Shown: piece after piece, positions 54,288 through 62,312 of the stretch
How positions within the stretch are numbered: the stretch's first letter is position 1
Layout: each line of letters begins with the position of its first letter
Source of the DNA: Acidobacteriaceae bacterium
Lineage (GTDB): Bacteria; Acidobacteriota; Terriglobia; Terriglobales; Acidobacteriaceae
Length of the DNA: 64,000 nucleotides
Assembly (NCBI GenBank): GCA_025356095.1
Contig: JANXUR010000036.1
Location: 1 to 64,000 of the forward strand
Direction: 5' to 3'
Program-made: the position numbers and the translations under genes
The notes under the pieces: model-generated
What the model was told of the DNA's origin: nothing
Databases searched by the model: none
What the model saw: only the letters and a program-made list of their open reading frames with translations

Positions 54288-54342
54288 AAGTAGTGCGCCT
54301 CACGTCTGTTTATCATCTAAATCCGCAAACATCAATACACTG

Positions 54343-55140
54343 CTACCAGCTTCCGCTAGCCCCGCCGCCGCCTGAGTCACCACCGCCAAATCCACTAAAG
54401 CCGCCACCACCGCCGCCGCCAAAGCTGCCACCGCCCCAACCGCCGCCGCCGCCGCGGCCTCCTCCGGTCAGCAGCCACCAGAATAGAATGGCGCGGCCCG
54501 TACGGGTGCAAATCATGATTAGAAAAATAATCGCGCCAATAATCAGCAGCACCGGATTGATGGGCTTGCTCTGGCGATAGTGTTGTGGCACAGGCGCTGC
54601 ATCTTCTGTGGCGGTGCCGTCGTCGCCCGCAGTAATGACGCTGCCTACCCGGCCCACCAGCAAACGAACGGCCGAGTCGTAGTCATTCTGCTTGAGGTAG
54701 GGCACCGCTTCGCGGCCAAATCCGCCCACTTTGCCATCGGGCAGAATCGGCTCCAAACCATACCCGACCTCAACACGGTACTTGCGGTCTTCGGTGGCGA
54801 ATAGAATCAAAACTCCGCGCTTTTCCTTCTTGTCGCCTACGCCCCACTGCCGGAACAGACTGTTTGTATAGCCTTCCACGTCCTCGCCGTCGAGCGACTT
54901 GACGGTGACGAGTGCAATCTGTGCCTGCGTTTTCTGCTCTACCTGATAGCAATAGGCTTCCACTTGGGAGCGGGTATCGGCAGAGAGCACCCCGGCGAAA
55001 TCGTTTACATAGCCGGTCGGTTTGAGCGAAGCGCGCGGTTCCGCGAATGCGGCAAGCCCGAGCGCAGCCACAACGCTAAGAAGAAGAAGGCCGCGATGGA
55101 TCCGGAAAGTTCGAAGAGAGCGCTGAATGCGGCTGGTCAT
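54343..55140 (-). CDS. TPM-domain membrane protein (YgcG-like)
   Basis: 265 residues. A signal or N-terminal helix, then a TPM domain with PTGYVNDFAGVLSADTRSQVE and GVLILFATEDRKYRVEVGYGLE (about 30-150), a hydrophobic helix near 190-210 (LIIGAIIFLIMICT), and a Gly-rich C-terminus (GGGGG-type repeats from GGN codons). The TPM family is linked to thylakoid or membrane protein turnover. It is usually paired with LemA. The C-terminus is low complexity. Confidence 0.85.
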   Translation of the reverse strand: MTSRIQRSLRTFRIHRGLLLLSVVAALGLAAFAEPRASLKPTGYVNDFAGVLSADTRSQVEAYCYQVEQKTQAQIALVTVKSLDGEDVEGYTNSLFRQWGVGDKKEKRGVLILFATEDRKYRVEVGYGLEPILPDGKVGGFGREAVPYLKQNDYDSAVRLLVGRVGSVITAGDDGTATEDAAPVPQHYRQSKPINPVLLIIGAIIFLIMICTRTGRAILFWWLLTGGGRGGGGGWGGGSFGGGGGGGFSGFGGGDSGGGGASGSW

Positions 55141-55231
55141 GCGTCAACAGGATTGTACAAGAAGAGATACGCAAGCTGTGGGGCTTGGTTCCGCTCCTTC
55201 AGATTATTGCAAATATTGCAGGAAGTGGAAA

Positions 55232-55612
55232 TCAGATCGCCATAATCGCGACGCCAGCAGCCACGCAGGCGGCGGCAATCCAGCGCCGGGCATCCACTTT
55301 CTCTTGCAGGAAGATGCGAGCCGCGAACGCATTGGCCATGAAGGTAAGGGAGGCGGAGGCGGGCGCGACCAGACTGACGTCAGCCCAGGAAAGCGCCAGC
55401 AGGAGGCTGAAAAATCCAAAAGCCATGGCGGCGATGCCAAGAAAGAAAGTCGGCGTCTGAAAGATACGTTTGAAAACCGCCAACAAGCCGTGTTGCTGGT
55501 GCAACTTGCCCAAGTCGCCGACTCGCTTCATGGAGTAGGCCTGTAACACATCGCCTGCCGAGCCGAAAACGATAATCGCAAGTATGAATCCCCAAGTGTA
55601 AAGTGCCTTCAC
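55232..55612 (-). CDS. Half-size EamA-family membrane protein (ArnE/F-like), copy A
   Basis: 126 residues with four transmembrane helices. The motifs SAGDVLQAYSMKRVGD and LALSWADVSLVAPASA match the next copy. It begins inside the stop of copy B (ATGA). Half-size EamA pairs such as ArnE and ArnF translocate lipid-linked sugars across the inner membrane. The position after hpnJ suggests a hopanoid or glycolipid substrate, an inference. The protein is complete, not a frameshifted half of a full transporter, since both members have their own start and terminal helix. Confidence 0.7.
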   Translation of the reverse strand: MKALYTWGFILAIIVFGSAGDVLQAYSMKRVGDLGKLHQQHGLLAVFKRIFQTPTFFLGIAAMAFGFFSLLLALSWADVSLVAPASASLTFMANAFAARIFLQEKVDARRWIAAACVAAGVAIMAI

Positions 55613-56028
55613 GAGCGCACCTCGGGTGCGGGATTTTCGCCACCGTGTTGGTGCGTGGTGTTGTGGGGACTCTGCGCGACAAATCCTACTCCAGCCGCGA
55701 TAAGAAACACTCCCAGCCAGCGCAGGGGCGTCACCTGCTCGTGGAGAAAGACTTTGCCGAACACCGCCACCAGACAGTAACCGATGGAAGTTGCTGGAAG
55801 CACGTAGGTAAGGTCAGCCCAAGAAAGGGCCGTCAGGTAGCAACTGAAGAACCCAAGCAGCAGTAAGATTCCCACCAACACAAATGGGTTACTGACGGCA
55901 TGGAATACCGTGAAGAGATTGGAGAGCGAAATCTCGCCTACCTGCTTCATCCCAGCCGATAAAACAGTATCGCCGGCGGAGCTGAAGAACGCCACGCCGG
56001 CGAGGATCATCCCTCTGCGAAAATTCAA
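55609..56028 (-). CDS. Half-size EamA-family membrane protein (ArnE/F-like), copy B
   Basis: 139 residues with four transmembrane helices. It shares SAGDTVLSAGMKQVGE and LTALSWADLTYVLPATS with copy A, so the two arose by duplication. The C-terminus is polar and His-rich (HNTTHQHGGENPAPE). It lies 47 nt after the hpnJ stop and overlaps copy A. A heterodimeric transporter or flippase is the simplest reading. Confidence 0.7.
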   Translation of the reverse strand: MNFRRGMILAGVAFFSSAGDTVLSAGMKQVGEISLSNLFTVFHAVSNPFVLVGILLLLGFFSCYLTALSWADLTYVLPATSIGYCLVAVFGKVFLHEQVTPLRWLGVFLIAAGVGFVAQSPHNTTHQHGGENPAPEVRS

Positions 56029-56075
56029 GAAACCAGCCTCAGTGGTAACGCAAGGTGACGCAAACTCAGGTGCAT

Positions 56076-57563
56076 CTAGTCGGAGCCGACGTGAGCGCTG
56101 GCTACTGCGGAGATCGCATTGGCGTCATCGCGCCGCTTGGCCTTGACCCACTTGTTGCGTTCGCGGCGCAGCTTCAGGAACGACTTAGCTTCCTTATAGA
56201 GGCGTGCGCGGTCTTCCTTGGTAAATGCCGCTTTGTACAGAATGCGAAAAGCCGCCTTGGGTCGAAAGTAATATTCGTCGTAGAAGCGGTGCACGGCTTC
56301 AATCACGTCATCGGCGGGCAGACCGGGGTACTCGATGTGAGCCATCTGGTGGCCGTCATCGTCCACCATGCTTTCGGCGGTCAGGTAGCCTTTTTCTTTC
56401 ACGAACTCATACAACTCGGTGCCGGGGAAGGCGTGCGCGACCGAAACTTGAATGGTCTCGCAATCCAGTTCTTTGGCGAAGTTGATGGTTTCGCGAATCG
56501 TGTCGTGCGTCTCACCCGGTAAGCCAAGAATAAAGTCGCCATGGATCACCAGACCGAGCTTGTGCGCATCTTTGGTGAACTGACGGGCACGCTCGACGGT
56601 GGCACCCTTCTTGATGTTCTTCAGAATCTGCGCGTTACCCGATTCGTAACCCACGATCATCAGGCGGCAACCTGCGTCTTTCATCGCCTTCAGTGTGTCG
56701 TAGTCAGTGGTGACGCGCGAAGTGCATGACCAAGTGAGCCCCAACGGCTTCAGTTTTTCGCAAAGCTCGATGGTGCGCGCTTTTTGGATGTTGAAGGTGT
56801 CGTCGTCAAAGAAGAATTCCTTCACGAACGGCCAATATTCCTTGGCTTTCTTCATCTCAGCGACAATGTCGTCTGCCGAGCGCTTGCGCCACGGATGGCC
56901 GCTAAGCGTCTGGGGCCACAAACAGAAAGTGCATTGCGCCGGGCAGCCGCGCGTAGTGTAGAGCGACACGTACGGATGCAGCAGAAACGGAACATTGTAG
57001 CGACGCACATCGAGGTCGCGATGGTAGATATCGGTGGCGTGCGGCATGGCGTCGAGGTCTTCAACGGGAGGCCGGTCAGGCGTGGCGACGATCTGGCCGT
57101 CTTTGCGGTAGTTGATCCCGGCAATTTCCGCCAGTGGCTTACCGTTGGCAAATTCCACGGTAGCGAAGTCGAACTCACGGCGCACCACAAAATCAATATG
57201 CGGGCAATCGTTCAGCGCACGGGCGGGGGCTACCGTTACTGGCGGGCCCACGAAGGCGATCTTGATGGCCGGATTCGCTTCTTTGATCTTGCCCACCAGC
57301 AGCAGGTCGCCGGGCCAACCGGCAGTACTGGTGAAAAGCACCAAAAATTCGTACTGCTTGCAAATTTCAATGGTCTCTGCCGCCGTCACCTTGTGGGAAG
57401 GGGCATCCAGCAGCCGCGAGTCTTCCAGCATGCCCGCCGGATAGGCCAGCCATACCGGATACCAGTAGGATTCGATCTCACGAGTTGCAGGCCAGCGTGA
57501 GCCAGCACCACCATCAAAATTCTCAAACGACGGAGGATTTAGGAACAATGTTTTCAATGGCAT
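56076..57563 (-). CDS. hpnJ: Hopanoid-associated radical-SAM protein HpnJ
   Basis: 495 residues. The N-terminus KTLFLNPPSFENFDGGAGSR is characteristic of HpnJ. A cobalamin-binding-like domain covers about the first 180 residues, and the radical-SAM motif CPAQCTFC (CX3CX2C) lies near residue 210, followed by FFFDDDTFNI and GLPGETHDT. HpnJ is needed to form the cyclitol ether of bacteriohopanetetrol in producers such as Burkholderia. HpnI and HpnK, often neighbours elsewhere, are not in this window. It heads a unit with the two half-size EamA proteins. A 256-nt spacer, 57564-57819, separates it from tolC and shows no gene. Confidence 0.88.
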   Translation of the reverse strand: MPLKTLFLNPPSFENFDGGAGSRWPATREIESYWYPVWLAYPAGMLEDSRLLDAPSHKVTAAETIEICKQYEFLVLFTSTAGWPGDLLLVGKIKEANPAIKIAFVGPPVTVAPARALNDCPHIDFVVRREFDFATVEFANGKPLAEIAGINYRKDGQIVATPDRPPVEDLDAMPHATDIYHRDLDVRRYNVPFLLHPYVSLYTTRGCPAQCTFCLWPQTLSGHPWRKRSADDIVAEMKKAKEYWPFVKEFFFDDDTFNIQKARTIELCEKLKPLGLTWSCTSRVTTDYDTLKAMKDAGCRLMIVGYESGNAQILKNIKKGATVERARQFTKDAHKLGLVIHGDFILGLPGETHDTIRETINFAKELDCETIQVSVAHAFPGTELYEFVKEKGYLTAESMVDDDGHQMAHIEYPGLPADDVIEAVHRFYDEYYFRPKAAFRILYKAAFTKEDRARLYKEAKSFLKLRRERNKWVKAKRRDDANAISAVASAHVGSD

Positions 57564-57819
57564 AGGGATACTTTCAATTCTAACATTCCGGCCTCATTTC
57601 GCCGCCGGAAAGGTTGGCGGCACAGGTACTTGCGCCGATTGGCTCTACTCCCAGAAAATCGGGAGGAAATGATGGCACTCCCAAATTCTAGGCTACTGAG
57701 TTCCAGCGCTAGGCACAAACAGCCAAGGCCAGAAGGCGCGTTCCGCACAGGGAAGTGAGCATTCCGGGGATTAAACGGAGACCACACTCTTTTGTTGATT
57801 CCTTGGAGTCTCTAGTCGC

Positions 57820-59148
57820 TTAGGGCTGGCTGCCGACCCAAGCCTCAAGCTCGCCCGTGGCGCGCAACAATTGCACCCGGGCCCGCGTCAGGTCAAATTC
57901 GACATCTACCAGCGTGTCCTTGCGAAAATCGGCCTGCTGGTGAGATGCCTGAAGCTCCTTGAAAGTCGCGGTTCCGGCCTCGGCGCGTTGCATCGCCGCC
58001 TCAGACTCGGCCTGCGCCACCTCAGACTCCAGTCCGGCGACATCCCGCATCGCCGTCAGTTGCAGCACTGCTTGCCTCAGCCGGGCAGTCTCTTCAGCAA
58101 TGCGGTTGCGGATGACGTCCGCCTCTTGGCGCGCCCTGGCAGCATCTGCATCCGCGCCCTGAGCGCGCGCCTTCTGTTGGGCGTTGAAGATGGGCACACG
58201 CAGAGCGATGCCAATGTTGCCGTTGTGTCGCTGGAACTTTGTGAAAAACTCGTCGTAGTTGTTGGACTTGGAGAGCAAAGCGTACTGCCCCACCAGATCG
58301 AAAGATGGCAGCAGGGCACGATGCTCACCCTTGGCACGGATCGCCTCAGCGCTGGCGTGTTCGTCGGCGGCTTTGATGGCGGGGCTGGATGACACTGCCT
58401 TCTGGCGGGCATCCGCATCCGCATCCGCCTCGTGCAGTCCGGGGATGGAACTGGTGACGGTTTCAATTCCTGCCTCGGGCTGGCCCGTGAGCCATGCCAG
58501 ATGCGAGCGCAGCACACCGCTGGAACCATCGGCTTCTGCTCGCAAAAGCCGCAACCGGGCGGTGGCCAGCTTCGCCTTCTTGGCTTCAATCGGGGCGTCT
58601 ATGCCTTCGTGGATGCGCGCGTCCATATGGCTCTCCGCCTGCAGGGATTCGGCTTCCTGCTGCTGCAAGAGCGCGAGCTTGCGAGTCCATTTATCGAGCT
58701 CCGCGTAGGTAAGCACCGTATCTTGAATGGCCTCAATACGCTGCTCGTCGCTGCGAAAGCGGCTTGCGTTCCACTCCAGTCGGGCAGCCTTCACAAACTG
58801 GCGCTGTGCCGGGTTGAACACGGTGGCCGAACTGTTGACGTTTACAATCGAAGGCCCGGCACCGCCGATTAGCGGGAAGCCATACGAGTAGCCCGCACCC
58901 GAGCCTACTGTTAGTTGCGGAATGAACGAATCCTTCACTTCCTGATACGATTTTTCTGCTTTGAGGCTACCGGAGGCGGCAATGGCCATCGCCGGACTGT
59001 GCCCCAGAGCCAGTACGATGGCTTGTTGCAGTGTCATCGGCTCGGCATGGGCGGCGGCTGCGGTGGCCAAGAAAACGAAGCTAAGTGCTAAAAATTTAGC
59101 AGAGCAGCGTGCACGATCTGCAAACCAATCCAGAGATGGCAGGCGCAT
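57820..59148 (-). CDS. TolC-family outer-membrane efflux protein
   Basis: 442 residues. A signal peptide (FLALSFVFLATAAAAHA), then MTLQQAIVLALGHSPAM, and long helices of an OEP domain in two repeats. ADADADARQKA is a Glu/Asp-Ala repeat coded by GCATCC hexamers at 58409-58428. TolC proteins form the outer-membrane duct of type I secretion or efflux. It is the last gene of an adaptor-TPR-TolC run. No inner-membrane pump is adjacent. Confidence 0.9.
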   Translation of the reverse strand: MRLPSLDWFADRARCSAKFLALSFVFLATAAAAHAEPMTLQQAIVLALGHSPAMAIAASGSLKAEKSYQEVKDSFIPQLTVGSGAGYSYGFPLIGGAGPSIVNVNSSATVFNPAQRQFVKAARLEWNASRFRSDEQRIEAIQDTVLTYAELDKWTRKLALLQQQEAESLQAESHMDARIHEGIDAPIEAKKAKLATARLRLLRAEADGSSGVLRSHLAWLTGQPEAGIETVTSSIPGLHEADADADARQKAVSSSPAIKAADEHASAEAIRAKGEHRALLPSFDLVGQYALLSKSNNYDEFFTKFQRHNGNIGIALRVPIFNAQQKARAQGADADAARARQEADVIRNRIAEETARLRQAVLQLTAMRDVAGLESEVAQAESEAAMQRAEAGTATFKELQASHQQADFRKDTLVDVEFDLTRARVQLLRATGELEAWVGSQP

Positions 59149-59156
59149 AGTTGCGG

Positions 59157-60137
59157 TTAGCCCCTTCCCTGAAGTTTTCTCAATGATTCCTGCGCGGGAT
59201 GAAAGTCTCTTGCCAATGCCACCGCTGCCTTGTATTCCTGCGCGGCACCGGCCTTGTCACCCTGCTTTTCCAGCAATCGGCCTAGCACCCAATGCGCCCG
59301 GAAAATCGAATGATCTTCACTGGGCTGACCGCTAGCCAAGTACGTTCGCACCCACAGGGTTGCGAGCGGCAAATTCCGGTTCGCTTTGCCCAGCACTGTA
59401 GCCGATTCCAACAACACGCCCGACGACTTACCCTGCGCCAGCGCAGCCGCTTTGTTCAGCGCCGCATCCAAGTCGTCCCAACGTTGCCGCTTGGAGTAAA
59501 ACAGCGCCAGATTCAGCCACTGGCCGGCGGGCTCTTTCGCCGATTGTGTTGCAGACTTGTACGCCTGTTCCGCCTTGGCATCGTCCTTATCATTCTCGGC
59601 GAGGCGTCCGCGGATGTATTGCGCTATGCCGGGGTCGAGTGCGGCCACTGCTTCGGCTTGGCCGCGAGCCTTGTCTGCGCCGCCACCAACGATCCCGGGT
59701 GCTTCCATGTAGAACTCAGCCAGATCGGAGTGCGCGTCCACGTTGTGGCCATCAAGCTGTACTGCCTTTTCGAAGCTGTCGCGTACCCGCCGGGCTAGGC
59801 CCAACTGTGAAAAAACACTGGCTCGCTGAGCTTTCTCGCCGTAGGCGCGGCCCATCCACATCTGGAATTCACTGCGGTTTGGGTTCAGGTGAATCGCCGC
59901 TTCACAGGCCGTCACGGCGTCGTCCCAGCGTTCCACCGAATAATAAGCGCGACACAGCAGGTTGTGCGCCGGGGCATCATTTGGGTAGGTGCGCACCTGA
60001 CTCTGCAGCGTCGAGATTGCATCATCCACGCGACCCGCCACCAATAGTTCACGAGCCGACTGCGCCTGCGCGGAAGTTATGAGCCCGATGCTGCCAGCCA
60101 GCAAGGACAGAACGATGCGTTTTAGGAAGCGATTCAT
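59157..60137 (-). CDS. Periplasmic tetratricopeptide-repeat protein
   Basis: 326 residues. A signal peptide (IVLSLLAGSIGLITSAQAQ) and several TPR-like repeats, for example ELLVAGRVDDAISTLQSQV and APAHNLLCRAYYSVERWDDAVTACEAAI, with a helix-turn-helix pattern to the end. It presumably assembles proteins in the periplasm. It sits between the adaptor and TolC genes, with 5 and 8 nt gaps, so it is likely part of the same complex, a layout unlike standard RND or ABC operons. Confidence 0.8.
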   Translation of the reverse strand: MNRFLKRIVLSLLAGSIGLITSAQAQSARELLVAGRVDDAISTLQSQVRTYPNDAPAHNLLCRAYYSVERWDDAVTACEAAIHLNPNRSEFQMWMGRAYGEKAQRASVFSQLGLARRVRDSFEKAVQLDGHNVDAHSDLAEFYMEAPGIVGGGADKARGQAEAVAALDPGIAQYIRGRLAENDKDDAKAEQAYKSATQSAKEPAGQWLNLALFYSKRQRWDDLDAALNKAAALAQGKSSGVLLESATVLGKANRNLPLATLWVRTYLASGQPSEDHSIFRAHWVLGRLLEKQGDKAGAAQEYKAAVALARDFHPAQESLRKLQGRG

Positions 60138-60142
60138 CGAAG

Positions 60143-61399
60143 CTACTCCACGACCTGAACTTTGAGGCCGTCATGCAAGGGCTTGTTGTTCGTAGATCCA
60201 AGCGCCACTCGCGATCCGGGGTCGAGTCCTTCGGTCAGTTCATACTGGGTTAGATTCGACAAGCCGGTTTGTACGTTGTGTCGGCTGAGCGTGCCATTTT
60301 GAATGACGTACACATAGCGCACACCGTCATCCTGGCGCATGGCTTCGCGCGGCAATACCATCACGTTGTCATGCTGGGCCGTCACCACGGTTACCGTGAC
60401 GTTTACGTTCGGCAGCAACTGCAAGTCTGCGTTTTCCACCTGCACGGCAATTTCGCCGACGTTGCGGCTGCCGCGCAGTTTCACCACGGAGGGCAGCGCC
60501 GCCAGCTTGCCCTGCCACTTGCGGCCGGGCAGGGCGTCCCATGTGATGTTTACGGGCTGGCCCGTGCTGAGGCGACCCAAGTCCGGTTCGTCTATAAAGG
60601 CGCGAACCAGCATTTGCTTGAGCGGCGCTTGCTGCAGCAGCAAATCGCCGCCGTTGACGAATGCGCCTTGCTTGGCTGCGACCTGGTAAACCACGCCTTC
60701 ACGCGGCGCGCGGATGATGCATTTGGCTAGCGCCTCATTGGCGGCGGCGTAGTTGGCTCGCGCCTCCGAAGCCTGCGCGTCGGCGCGTTCCAAATCGCCA
60801 GCAGCAAAGCGATCTTTTTTCTTGTGGCCCAGCAGGTTCAGGTCGGTGTCAAGCCGCGCCAAATTACTCTCCGCCTCGCGCACTTCTCCGGCGGACGCGG
60901 CACCTTGCTGCTGCAAGCGCTTCAAGGCCTCGAGATTTTTGGCTGCGGTTTCGCGCTCGGCAGTGGTCTTGGTGAACTGCGCCCGGGTTACGAACACTTC
61001 CTCTTGCGTGCCGCCCTGATGCACGGCAGAGGCTTCCGCTTCTGCGCTTTTTAATTGCGCCACTGCGCGAGCCAGCGCAGCTTGCGCGTCGGCAACGTCC
61101 AGTTCCATCAGCAACTGTCCGGCTTTCACGCGGTCGCCTTCTTGCACCAGCAGCCGCCGCACCGTGGTGTTGTTCGGCGCGTGGGCCTCAAAGTTATCCA
61201 CGGTTTCAACTTTGCCATTCGTGGAAATCACACTGGTGATATTAGCGTGCGAGATGGTGGCCGCCCGCACCGGCACTGGCACCTCGCCGCTGCTGCGGAT
61301 CCAGAGAAAAGCCAGTAGGGCGAGCGCCCCGACCAAGGCAAGCGCCCGGCCCGGATAACGCTGCAATAAGTTCGGTTGCGGCTGCGTGCTATCTGCCAT
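60143..61399 (-). CDS. Periplasmic adaptor (HlyD/MacA-like membrane-fusion protein)
   Basis: 418 residues. An N-terminal membrane helix (ALALVGALALLAFLWI), a biotinyl-lipoyl-like domain split by a coiled-coil hairpin (about 75-215), and a beta-barrel and membrane-proximal domain (ISVISTNGKVETVDNFEAHAPN, KCIIRAPREGVVYQVAAKQGA). It is the first gene of the tripartite unit. The usual inner-membrane partner (RND or ABC) is not found between it and QueF. The next gene upstream, queF, is divergent. Confidence 0.88.
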   Translation of the reverse strand: MADSTQPQPNLLQRYPGRALALVGALALLAFLWIRSSGEVPVPVRAATISHANITSVISTNGKVETVDNFEAHAPNNTTVRRLLVQEGDRVKAGQLLMELDVADAQAALARAVAQLKSAEAEASAVHQGGTQEEVFVTRAQFTKTTAERETAAKNLEALKRLQQQGAASAGEVREAESNLARLDTDLNLLGHKKKDRFAAGDLERADAQASEARANYAAANEALAKCIIRAPREGVVYQVAAKQGAFVNGGDLLLQQAPLKQMLVRAFIDEPDLGRLSTGQPVNITWDALPGRKWQGKLAALPSVVKLRGSRNVGEIAVQVENADLQLLPNVNVTVTVVTAQHDNVMVLPREAMRQDDGVRYVYVIQNGTLSRHNVQTGLSNLTQYELTEGLDPGSRVALGSTNNKPLHDGLKVQVVE

Positions 61400-61550
61400 G
61401 CTAGAGTCTTAGTCCCCTTTTACCTTACCATTTTGGGTCGCGCTCGGGGGCTTCGCCCCAGCTAGCCGAGTGCTCGGTATCTGAAGTTGCTGCCCGGTTT
61501 GCTGGCAGACAGTTGAACTCGTCGCCAGATCAGGGCGGTAAAATAGGGTC

Positions 61551-62015
61551 ATGCCAACTCCTACCCTCGGTCGCGCCGTAAAATTGGACCGCTCACGCAA
61601 GCCTGCGGCAACCAGACCGCGCTATACCGAAGACCACGCTAAGTCTGGGTTAGATGCGGATTTCCCGGCTATCGAAACCTTTCCCAACCAATTTCCGGGG
61701 TACGAGATTCTGATTGACATCCCGGAGTTCACCTCAGTATGCCCCAAAACTAGCCTGCCCGATTTTGGCGAGTTGACGGTGCGCTATATGCCTGATGGCC
61801 GCTGCTTGGAGCTGAAGTCGCTGAAGGAATATCTGTTTACCTACCGCAATCTGGGGATTTTCCAGGAAAACATCGTGAATCAGGTGCTGGAAGACGTGGT
61901 AAAGGCTGCCAAACCGGTGTGGGCTGAGGTGGAAGGCGAGTTCCGACCTCGTGGCGGAATCGGCACCAGCGTCTTTGCGCGGTATCCGCGCCCCAAGGGG
62001 AAAGCCAGATTCTAG
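61551..62015 (+). CDS. queF: NADPH-dependent 7-cyano-7-deazaguanine reductase
   Basis: 154 residues, the short unimodular (type I) form. The nucleophilic Cys is in TSVCPKTSLPDFG, with the nearby Asp, and ELKSLKEYLF is the QueF signature. It reduces preQ0 to preQ1 for queuosine-modified tRNA. TAAAAT lies 7 nt before the ATG, which would fit a -10 driving a leaderless mRNA. No preQ1 riboswitch was seen in the 151-nt spacer, which has only a GGGGC-TTC-GCCCC hairpin (61447-61459). Confidence 0.93.
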   Translation: MPTPTLGRAVKLDRSRKPAATRPRYTEDHAKSGLDADFPAIETFPNQFPGYEILIDIPEFTSVCPKTSLPDFGELTVRYMPDGRCLELKSLKEYLFTYRNLGIFQENIVNQVLEDVVKAAKPVWAEVEGEFRPRGGIGTSVFARYPRPKGKARF

Positions 62016-62063
62016 AGTTGACCCTTGGGTTTAGTCAGTTATGCAGTTCCGTTGAGCAAGACA

Positions 62064-62128
62064 GCTCTGTTGACTCGCTATCTTGGCCCGCTCCGTTGAC
62101 TCGCTCCGTTTACTCGCTCCGTTGGCCG
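62064..62128. repeat. 13-bp tandem repeat between queF and MFS
   Basis: Units close to GCTCCGTTGACTC occur in phase at 62064, 62077 (decayed), 62090, 62103 and 62116, about five 13-bp copies. They lie in the 297-nt spacer and do not code for protein. Confidence 0.8.
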
Positions 62129-62238
62129 GTGAGCTGCCAAGGAGCGCTGTGCAAGGTTATCGGGGCCTAAGGGGAACTGGTTGGCTGGGGGAGGGGAGAC
62201 CCGCGATTTTAATTTGTGACCGGAAATATAAGTATACG

Positions 62239-62266
62239 AAGTATATTACTATAGTAATATTTACTT
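62239..62266 (+). promoter_or_regulatory. AT-rich operator-like palindrome upstream of MFS-glycosyltransferase genes
   Basis: ATATTACTATAGTAATAT (62243-62260) is a perfect 18-bp palindrome; AAGT and ACTT extend it with a two-base bulge. It is strikingly AT-rich for this DNA and stands 30 nt before TATAGT (62296-62301), a -10-like box 11 nt before the ATG. It is likely the binding site of a dimeric regulator. Confidence 0.6.
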
Positions 62267-62312
62267 TTGGGACTCGATTGCGCCCTGCTGCATGGTATAG
62301 TCCCGCTCAACC

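Noticed and set aside
55232-56028. A single full-length EamA gene broken by a frameshift
   Set aside because: Each part has its own start, four helices and complete terminal motifs, and they join by a normal ATGA overlap, as in ArnE/ArnF-like pairs.
61400-61550. preQ1 riboswitch upstream of queF
   Set aside because: The spacer has only a short GGGGC hairpin, and I could not find the conserved preQ1 aptamer pattern.
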